Source: an uncultured Alphaproteobacteria bacterium (GTDB lineage Bacteria; Pseudomonadota; Alphaproteobacteria; Micavibrionales; Micavibrionaceae). From it: a DNA stretch of 5,913 bases. The first letter of the stretch is position 1. The number at the start of each line of letters is the position of its first letter. A program made the position numbers and the translations under genes. Where the stretch lies: the NCBI GenBank assembly GCA_937128575.1, contig CAKZMN010000243.1:1-5913 (forward strand), in the 5' to 3' direction. The notes beneath the pieces were generated by a model. The model was not told the DNA's origin and searched no databases. It saw only the letters and a program-made list of their open reading frames with translations. This document shows positions 1-5,261 of the stretch, piece by piece.

Positions 1-343
1 AAATAATGCGCTAGCTGAAAAATGGCTGACCATTAAGGACGTTAGGAAATCTGTTCTAGAGGCTATTGAGCCCTTGCGCGCAAGTAAGGAGCTAGGCTCA
101 TCTTTGGAAGCAAGGCCTGTCATCGCGGTGAGTGATAAAGCGTTATTTGAATCTGTAGATATGGCCGACATATGCATTACATCACAGGTCGAAATAAAAG
201 ACGGTGATGGAGGTGTTACCATTGAAAAGGCGGGCGGCGAGAAATGCTGTCGCTGCTGGAAAGTTTTGCCAGAGGTTAGCCCTGAAACGGAGCTCTGCAA
301 TCGTTGCGAGAGCGCCGTTGAGAGCGTTAAGAAAGCGGCTTAA
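1..343 (+). CDS. ileS: Isoleucyl-tRNA synthetase, C-terminal fragment (5' end outside window)
   Basis: This is the last ~113 codons of a class I aminoacyl-tRNA synthetase that charges tRNA-Ile in the cytoplasm. The reading frame is open from base 2 and begins NNALAEKWLTIKDVRKSVLE, which matches the end of the anticodon-binding helical region of IleRS. It closes with the C-terminal zinc-binding module of bacterial IleRS: a KCCRCW block (codons at 242-259) and a second LCNRC pair (293-307), spaced as in the KCxRCW...CxRC signature. Catalytic motifs (HIGH, KMSKS) lie upstream of the window and cannot be checked. An ATG-like or TTG start at 74 would only be internal. The stop codon TAA at 341-343 overlaps the stop of the convergent msrA. 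lspA, a frequent downstream partner of ileS in proteobacteria, does not follow here. Confidence 0.95.
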   Translation, partial: NNALAEKWLTIKDVRKSVLEAIEPLRASKELGSSLEARPVIAVSDKALFESVDMADICITSQVEIKDGDGGVTIEKAGGEKCCRCWKVLPEVSPETELCNRCESAVESVKKAA

Positions 344-367
344 GGTTTTAGCTTCTTCGCTTGTTTT
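323..367 (+). terminator. Weak candidate terminator for ileS, inside the end of msrA
   Basis: An interrupted hairpin can form from AGCG (323-326), AAGAA (329-333) and GC (335-336) with GCTTCTTCGCT (351-361), with a two-base and a one-base bulge and a 14-base loop containing both stop codons. It is followed by TGTTTT (362-367), a poor U tract. It is oriented to end ileS transcription and would have to act within msrA coding sequence. The bulges and short U run make this uncertain; I see no comparable signal for msrA on the other strand. Confidence 0.25.
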
Positions 368-978
368 AATACGACGCGAATATGCTGCTTGCCGTTTTCT
401 TCTTCATATTTCTCGTAATATTGCTGGTGATAATCCTCGCCCATCCAAAAGGTGTCGGCCTCTTCTAGGGTTGTTGTAATCGGCTTTTTAAAGCGGCCGC
501 TTGCATCCAGCTTTTTAATCCAATCCGCACCGATCTTCTTTTGCTCGTCATCATGATAGAAGATGGCTGAACGATATTGCGTGCCAACATCAACGCCCTG
601 GCGATTAAGCTGTGTGGGGTCGTGCGCTTTCGTTAGGAAGAAATCGACAAGATTGCTAAATGATGTCTTCTCACCGTCATAGGTAATTTGAATGACTTCT
701 GCATGGCCGGTTTCGCCGGTTGTGATGTCTCTATATGATGGGTTTTCTAGGGCGCCGCCCATATATCCCACTTCGGTGAATAATACACCGGGCAGAGCGC
801 GAAATTCGCTCTCAGTGCACCAAAAGCACCCTCCAGCAAAGGTTGCAACTGGGTATCCTGTGGGTTTTGTGCTCATTAGATCGTCCCCTTTAACCATGGC
901 GCTGCCTTGCGCACCCATAAATAAAATGGTGCCTGCGGCTATAAATACAACGGCGATCATTAAAAATGCGCTGCGCAT
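340..978 (-). CDS. msrA: Peptide methionine sulfoxide reductase MsrA with N-terminal export signal
   Basis: It reduces the S-epimer of methionine sulfoxide in oxidised proteins. The 212-residue product has the MsrA active site GGCFWC at 49-54 (catalytic Cys51, with a second Cys54), the GHAEVI block with Glu94, DVGTQYRS at 130-137 and the C-terminal GEDYHQQY block at 180-187. Cys51 and Cys54 are its only cysteines, so the distant C-terminal resolving cysteines of E. coli MsrA are absent and Cys54 is the only candidate resolving residue. Residues 1-27 have a hydrophobic core and end in QGSA, consistent with a signal peptide or membrane anchor, so the protein probably works in the periplasm. An AGAGGA ribosome site sits 8 bases before the chosen ATG. 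A second, well-spaced start exists at Met35. The gene is divergent from ampD (57-bp gap) and convergent with ileS. Confidence 0.95.
   Translation of the reverse strand: MRSAFLMIAVVFIAAGTILFMGAQGSAMVKGDDLMSTKPTGYPVATFAGGCFWCTESEFRALPGVLFTEVGYMGGALENPSYRDITTGETGHAEVIQITYDGEKTSFSNLVDFFLTKAHDPTQLNRQGVDVGTQYRSAIFYHDDEQKKIGADWIKKLDASGRFKKPITTTLEEADTFWMGEDYHQQYYEKYEEENGKQHIRVVLKQAKKLKP
877..890 (-). promoter_or_regulatory. Possible internal ribosome binding site in msrA (start at Met35)
   Basis: Read on the minus strand, AAGGGGACGATCTA directly precedes ATG at 876-874, giving an AGGGG Shine-Dalgarno sequence with 8-base spacing. Initiation here would give a 178-residue protein beginning MSTKPTGYPVATFAGG, which lacks the hydrophobic N-terminus but keeps the whole catalytic domain. 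The purine run also encodes Lys-Gly-Asp, so it may be coincidental. Confidence 0.35.
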
Positions 979-1035
979 GGTTTATTCCTCTCTTGTAATG
1001 ACATAAGCTTTTCATAGATAAATTCGAGCGTCATC

Positions 1036-1524
1036 ATGAAAATGTTACAAAATTATAAATCACCAAATTTTACTGAACGTCGTGGCGGTCACGAACAGCC
1101 GTCTATGATTATTATTCATTACACGGGTATGAAAACTGGTGAGGCGGCTTTGGAGCGCTTATGCGATCCTGAGTCTGAGGTGAGTGCGCACTATGTAATT
1201 GAAGAAGATGGACGATTGTTTCAACTGGTTGATGATGGTAAGCGCGCTTGGCACGCCGGCAAGTCTGAGTGGCAAGGGGAGGTGGATATAAATTCTTGCT
1301 CCATTGGCATTGAGCTTGTTAACCCCGGTCATGAGTGGGGTTATCGCGAGTTCCCTGAGGCGCAGATCGCTGTGTTGGTTGAGCTTTGTCGTGATTTGGT
1401 CGGGAAATATGATGTGCCGCTTGATCGAATTTTGGGGCATTCCGATATTGCGCCGGGGCGCAAGCGGGATCCGGGTGAGCTTTTTCCGTGGGCGCGTTTG
1501 CGCGATGCGCTTGATGGTCGGTGA
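1036..1524 (+). CDS. ampD: AmpD-like 1,6-anhydro-N-acetylmuramyl-L-alanine amidase
   Basis: A zinc amidase of the Amidase_2 / peptidoglycan-recognition fold that cuts the bond between (anhydro)MurNAc and L-Ala in recycled muropeptides. The 162-residue protein shows the expected sites: IIIHYTG with zinc ligand His28, the SAHYVI block at 50-55, WHAG at 72-75, GIELVN with Glu93, GHSDIAPGRKRDPG with zinc ligands His135 and Asp145, and Lys143 at the position of the AmpD catalytic Lys. There is no signal peptide or lipobox, so it is more likely cytoplasmic AmpD than periplasmic AmiD. An ATG at 1042 is an alternative start; neither has a strong ribosome site (GAGCG at 1025-1029 is the best). The 57-bp gap to msrA must hold both promoters, but I see no convincing -35/-10 pair. 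rnpB follows after about 47 bases. Confidence 0.93.
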   Translation: MKMLQNYKSPNFTERRGGHEQPSMIIIHYTGMKTGEAALERLCDPESEVSAHYVIEEDGRLFQLVDDGKRAWHAGKSEWQGEVDINSCSIGIELVNPGHEWGYREFPEAQIAVLVELCRDLVGKYDVPLDRILGHSDIAPGRKRDPGELFPWARLRDALDGR

Positions 1525-1535
1525 CGTTTAAGGAT

Positions 1536-1564
1536 TTGCAAACCATTCGAAATTCCTTCATATT
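1536..1564 (+). promoter_or_regulatory. Candidate sigma70 promoter of rnpB
   Basis: TTGCAA (1536-1541) and CATATT (1559-1564) each match the consensus at 4 of 6 positions and are separated by exactly 17 bases. The predicted start, about seven bases after the -10, falls at 1571, one base before the first base pair of the P1 helix of the RNase P RNA. That agreement, reached independently from the RNA fold, is the main support. Confidence 0.55.
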
Positions 1565-1571
1565 GCGCCTC

Positions 1572-1937
<366 letters not shown>

Positions 1938-1947
1938 ATTTATGATT

Positions 1948-1982
1948 AACCGTCTCGCGAAAGTGAGGCGGTTTTTCTTTTT
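1948..1982 (+). terminator. Strong intrinsic terminator after rnpB
   Basis: An 11-bp stem, AACCGTCTCGC (1948-1958) with GTGAGGCGGTT (1963-1973), closes on a GAAA tetraloop (1959-1962); two pairs are G-U. It is followed by TTTCTTTTT (1974-1982). It ends the rnpB transcript about ten bases after P1 and should separate rnpB transcription from the cell-division operon downstream. Confidence 0.93.
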
Positions 1983-2001
1983 CTGTGGCTAACTCGCTTG
2001 C

Positions 2002-2093
2002 GACTCGCCGGATTCATTGACGATTCATGGTTGTGCATGGTTTTATGGCTATGGGCTTGATTTTTATTCCTTCCTGAGTCCGTCTAACGATTC
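2002..2093. promoter_or_regulatory. Cluster of five GANTC (CcrM-type) methylation sites upstream of rsmH
   Basis: GANTC occurs at 2002-2006 (GACTC), 2011-2015 and 2022-2026 (GATTC), 2076-2080 (GAGTC) and 2089-2093 (GATTC). My scan by eye finds only six more in the rest of the window (149, 1171, 1807, 2513, 3640, 4155). In alphaproteobacteria CcrM methylates the adenine of GANTC and GcrA uses methylated sites at some cell-cycle promoters. The 2022 site shares its first base with the end of the candidate -35 box. That this is a methylation-controlled promoter is inference. Confidence 0.55.
2017..2046 (+). promoter_or_regulatory. Candidate sigma70 promoter of the rsmH-ftsL-ftsI-murE operon
   Basis: TTGACG (2017-2022) matches the -35 consensus at 5 of 6 positions and TTTTAT (2041-2046) the -10 at 4 of 6, with an 18-base spacer. 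Transcription would begin near 2053, giving a leader of roughly 80 bases. It lies downstream of the rnpB terminator, where a new promoter is required. No second pair of similar quality was found between 1983 and 2131. Confidence 0.45.
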
Positions 2094-2131
2094 TTTTCTG
2101 TCACTCTTTTGTTTTTAGGTTTTATACACTT

Positions 2132-3070
2132 ATGACTGGTCACTATCCCGTGATGTTGCCGGAAGTTCTGGAGGCTCTTAGCCCTTCGGATGGTGGTGTT
2201 TATGTGGACGGCACATTTGGTGCGGGCGGTTATTCGGCGGCTATTCTTGATGCGGCGGACTGTCGCGTGATTGCCATTGATCGTGACCCAGCTGCGCGCT
2301 CACGCGCCGCGGCTATGCAGGAAAAATACGGAGATCGCTTGGTTTTTCTTTGTGGTTGTTTTGGCGATGTTGCTCAATTGTTGGAAGGCGGCGGTATTGG
2401 CAAGGTTGATGGCTTTGTTCTGGACCTTGGTGTGTCTTCTTTTCAAATTGATGAGGCGGAGCGCGGTTTTTCTTTCCGTTTTGACGGGCCGCTTGATATG
2501 CGTATGAACTCAGAATCTGAAGAGCCAACGGCCGCCGATATTGTAAATAACTACGATGAAAAAAAATTGGCCAACATCATTTATTTATATGGTGATGAGC
2601 GTCGCTCGCGTCAAATCGCGCGCCGTATTGTTGAGCGCCGCGCGGAGCGAGTGTTTGAAACAACTGAAGATTTAGCAGATGTTGTGCGCGATGTGGTGCC
2701 TAAATCACACAAGGATAAAATCGATCCCGCCACGCGTACATTTCAGGCGCTGCGCATTGCAGTCAATGATGAGCTGGGTGAATTAGAGCGCGCGTTAATT
2801 TCCTCTGAGGATGTTTTAAATGATGGTGGTCGCTTAGTTGTTGTTTCCTTTCATTCCTTGGAAGACGGAATGGTTAAGAGGTATCTGAGGGAGAAGTCGG
2901 GGTCTGAGCCTCGTGGGTCAAGATATGCCCCTGTTGCTGTAGATGTTGGTGATGTTGTGTTTAAGTTGCGAGGCAAAAAAGCCGTGAAGCCTTCTGATGT
3001 TGAGTGCAAAGAAAATTCGCGTTCGCGTTCTGCGCGCTTGCGTGCGGCGACTAGGGTGGTGGCATCATGA
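2132..3070 (+). CDS. rsmH: 16S rRNA (cytosine-1402-N4)-methyltransferase RsmH (MraW)
   Basis: SAM-dependent enzyme that methylates N4 of C1402 in the decoding centre of 16S rRNA. The 312-residue length is normal for the family. Recognisable blocks are the N-terminal HYPVMLPEVLEAL (4-16), the SAM-binding loop DGTFGAGGYS (26-35), VIAIDRDP (46-53), the DLGVSSFQID block (98-107), GFSFRFDGPLDMRM (112-125), TFQALRIAVNDEL (203-215) and VVSFHSLEDGMVKRYL (237-252). The ATG is set by the family's usual HxPV start; its ribosome site is poor (AGG at 2117-2119, 12 bases away) and the leader before it is U-rich. The stop overlaps the ftsL start as ATGA (3067-3070). It is the first gene of the dcw cluster here because no mraZ precedes it. 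Confidence 0.97.
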   Translation: MTGHYPVMLPEVLEALSPSDGGVYVDGTFGAGGYSAAILDAADCRVIAIDRDPAARSRAAAMQEKYGDRLVFLCGCFGDVAQLLEGGGIGKVDGFVLDLGVSSFQIDEAERGFSFRFDGPLDMRMNSESEEPTAADIVNNYDEKKLANIIYLYGDERRSRQIARRIVERRAERVFETTEDLADVVRDVVPKSHKDKIDPATRTFQALRIAVNDELGELERALISSEDVLNDGGRLVVVSFHSLEDGMVKRYLREKSGSEPRGSRYAPVAVDVGDVVFKLRGKKAVKPSDVECKENSRSRSARLRAATRVVAS

Positions 3071-3543
3071 AAAAAATACGCGGGCGCACAATAGGAGTTT
3101 TTCTGGTCGCGGCCTTGAGCGGCGCGGCGCTATTGCATATTTCGCAAAACGTGCAGCAAGCCGAAGATGATTTGGCGCGCGCAAAGCTGTCTTACGAAAG
3201 TCAGCAAGAGATGATCCGCGTGCTTGATGTTGAATGGGCATATCTAAATTCGCCTGGTCGCTTGGAAGTTCTGGCGAGAGAGTATCTGGACGTGCAGGCG
3301 CCGGGCGCTGGGCAAATGATGCCAGGTCAGATTGCTTTGCCTGTAGGTGATATCCCGCCAGAGATCGGCGCTTCCAGAATTGAAGGCGATGGGGTTTCGT
3401 CGCTTGTGCATAATATCTCTCAATCTTCTGGTGAGGTTTCGGGTGTTGTACGCGGTGTGCCCGCCCCCGGTCGTAAGCCAAAATCTCAAAAAGGTGATTT
3501 CGGCGCCTTGCTTAATGGTTTGGGTAAGGGGGCTACGCAATGA
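3067..3543 (+). CDS. ftsL: Cell division protein FtsL-like
   Basis: Small bitopic divisome protein that, with FtsB and FtsQ, recruits and activates the septal synthase FtsW-FtsI. The 158-residue product starts MKKIRGR (cytoplasmic, basic), has one membrane helix at about 8-24, and then a periplasmic coiled-coil region at about 27-56 (QNVQQAEDDLARAKLSYESQ). The block EWAYLNSPGRLEVLAREYL (56-74) followed by QIALPVGDIP (88-97) is the form I know from alphaproteobacterial FtsL-family proteins. The tail from about 98 is rich in Ser, Gly and Val, poorly conserved in appearance, and makes the protein longer than E. coli FtsL (121 residues). Position between rsmH and ftsI is the standard dcw location. 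AGGGTGG (3053-3059) lies 7 bases before the ATG; both ends overlap neighbours as ATGA, suggesting translational coupling. Confidence 0.88.
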   Translation: MKKIRGRTIGVFLVAALSGAALLHISQNVQQAEDDLARAKLSYESQQEMIRVLDVEWAYLNSPGRLEVLAREYLDVQAPGAGQMMPGQIALPVGDIPPEIGASRIEGDGVSSLVHNISQSSGEVSGVVRGVPAPGRKPKSQKGDFGALLNGLGKGATQ

Positions 3544-5261
3544 TATTTAATCACGCTATGCGCCGTAACTCTGTGAAGCTGGTGGGGGATCGTTCTTCTT
3601 CTCTCGGGCTGACGCGCGGCCGTCTGGTTTTGGTTAGTGGATTCTTTGTTCTGGCTTATATGATGCTGGCTGTGCGCGCTTTTGATTTAACGGTTATTCA
3701 GGGTGAGTTTGGCGCCGGGGCAGAGGGGCGCCAATTCGAGCAGGTTCAAAAATCTGTTCCAGAAGATATTTTGCGCGCCGACGTTGTTGACCGAAATGGT
3801 GTGCTTTTGGCCACTACATTGAAAACCGCCTCGCTATACGCTGATCCTAGATATATCTCTGATCATCAGGAGGCTGCGCAGGGGCTGGTGGAAATTTTCC
3901 CTGAATTGTCTTTCGGCGATGTTCTGCAAAAGCTTCAAAGCGAAAAGCGATTTTTATGGATCAAGCGTGGTTTGACGCCAGAAGAGCAAGCGAGAGTTCT
4001 AGAGATTGGTGAGCCGGGTCTAGGGTTTCGCTACGAAAATAAACGCGTATATCCGCATGGGTCTCTCATGTCGCACATGTTGGGTTTTGTGAATATTGAT
4101 GGTGAGGGGCAGGCGGGCATTGAGCGCAGCTTTAATAAATATCTGGGTTATGGTGATTCGCTATCATTAACGCTAGATGTTCGTTTGCAGCATATTTTGC
4201 ATCGTGAAGTTCAAAAAACTGTCGAGGAATTTAGTGCGTTAGGCGGTGTCGGCGTAATTATGGATGTTAATAACGGGGAAATTTTAGCGGGTGTGTCTTT
4301 GCCAGATTTTGACCCTCATAATTTGGGTAGTGCCAAAAGCTCTGAAATATTTAATGGTATAACTCTCGGTGTTTATGAGCTCGGCTCGGTGTTTAAAATA
4401 TTCTCAACCGCAGCTCTCTTTGAAACACTGAATGTGCCGATGAATACAACATTTGATGCAAGAGAGCCCATCAAGGTTGGGCGTTTTAAGATTAGCGATT
4501 ATCACGCTGAGGACAGAGAGTTAACGGTTCCAGAGGTCTTTATGTATTCCTCTAATATCGGCTCCGCTATGATGGGGCAGGCGGTTGGAACAGAAACACT
4601 TCGCGATTTCTACCGCGATCTTGGTTTACTTGATACGCTTGATTTTGAAATCAAGGAAGTGACCAAGCCAATCGTTCCTAGCCCGTGGGGTGATGTTCAT
4701 ACGCTGACTGCTTCATATGGTCATGGCGTTGCGACAACCCCGCTTCAACTAACAACGGCTGTATCTTCAATTGTTAATGGTGGCTACGCCGTTAAACCAA
4801 CGCTGGTTATGGGCGGAGCCGATAAAGCACCAGATCAAAATGTTCGTGTGGTTTCTGAGCAAACTGCGCATCGCATGCGCCAGCTATTGCGCTTGGTGGT
4901 TGATCAGGGCACCGGCAAAAATGCAGACGTGCCAGGATATCGCGTAGGCGGAAAAACAGGTACGGCAGAAAAGCCAAGGCAAGGCGGGCGCGGCTATGAT
5001 CGCAAGCGCCTGATGTCTTCCTTTGTGGGTGTGTTTCCTGTTGATCAGCCGCGCTACGCCATCTTTGTTGTGATTGATGAGCCCAAAGGAACGAAGGCCA
5101 GTTACGGCTATGCGACGGCTGGCTGGACGGCTGCGCCAGCAGTAAGGCGCATTATTACCTCAATGGCCAGTGTGCTGGGCATCAAGCCTGCGGTTGTCAA
5201 AAAAGATAAAGAATTTGGTGATGAGCTTAAGCAATATATTTCGGTGAAAAAACGTGGTTAA
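3540..5261 (+). CDS. ftsI: Penicillin-binding protein 3 (FtsI), septal peptidoglycan transpeptidase
   Basis: Monofunctional class B PBP that cross-links stem peptides at the division septum, partnered with the FtsW glycosyltransferase; beta-lactam target. The 573-residue protein (E. coli 588) has a short cytoplasmic tail, one membrane helix at about 28-46, a PBP-dimer/pedestal domain at about 75-205 (with VVDRNGVLLA at 82-91 and GQAGIERSF at 190-198), and a transpeptidase domain at about 235-545. All three active-site motifs are intact: Ser283-Val-Phe-Lys286, Ser337-Ser-Asn339 and Lys472-Thr-Gly474. AAGGGGG (3526-3532) lies 7 bases before the ATG, which overlaps the ftsL stop as ATGA (3540-3543); Met7 at 3558 is a less likely start. 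The 3' end overlaps murE by 8 bases. Confidence 0.97.
   Translation: MIFNHAMRRNSVKLVGDRSSSLGLTRGRLVLVSGFFVLAYMMLAVRAFDLTVIQGEFGAGAEGRQFEQVQKSVPEDILRADVVDRNGVLLATTLKTASLYADPRYISDHQEAAQGLVEIFPELSFGDVLQKLQSEKRFLWIKRGLTPEEQARVLEIGEPGLGFRYENKRVYPHGSLMSHMLGFVNIDGEGQAGIERSFNKYLGYGDSLSLTLDVRLQHILHREVQKTVEEFSALGGVGVIMDVNNGEILAGVSLPDFDPHNLGSAKSSEIFNGITLGVYELGSVFKIFSTAALFETLNVPMNTTFDAREPIKVGRFKISDYHAEDRELTVPEVFMYSSNIGSAMMGQAVGTETLRDFYRDLGLLDTLDFEIKEVTKPIVPSPWGDVHTLTASYGHGVATTPLQLTTAVSSIVNGGYAVKPTLVMGGADKAPDQNVRVVSEQTAHRMRQLLRLVVDQGTGKNADVPGYRVGGKTGTAEKPRQGGRGYDRKRLMSSFVGVFPVDQPRYAIFVVIDEPKGTKASYGYATAGWTAAPAVRRIITSMASVLGIKPAVVKKDKEFGDELKQYISVKKRG
5243..5256 (+). promoter_or_regulatory. Ribosome binding site and GTG start that fix the murE N-terminus
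   Basis: GGTGA (5243-5247) is 6 bases before GTG (5254-5256). In the murE frame an in-frame TGA sits at 5245-5247, and no ATG, GTG or TTG occurs between 5257 and the conserved GLTQDSR block at 5287-5307. The GTG is therefore the only usual start codon available, although it lies inside the end of ftsI. Confidence 0.85.

Noticed and set aside
692..1006. 104-codon open frame on the plus strand
   Set aside because: It is antisense to the conserved msrA coding region, including the active-site block, and its product looks like no known protein.
979..1035. Divergent promoters for msrA and ampD
   Set aside because: Both must exist nearby, but the best pair on the plus strand (TTGTAA at 993-998 with TAGATA at 1015-1020) matches the -10 at only three positions and would leave a leader of under ten bases, so I do not call it.
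1948..1973. Inverted repeat as a possible insertion or recombination site
   Set aside because: The stem, GNRA loop and following T run are a standard intrinsic terminator for rnpB.
2027..2077. A 16-codon upstream frame (starts MVVHGFMAMG) in the rsmH leader, a possible leader peptide
   Set aside because: It has no ribosome site, and the best promoter candidate would start transcription after its first ATG. A frame this short occurs often by chance.
3065..3481. 138-codon open frame on the minus strand across ftsL
   Set aside because: Shadow of ftsL; composition is typical of an antisense frame and the plus-strand frame has correct family features, ribosome site and operon position.
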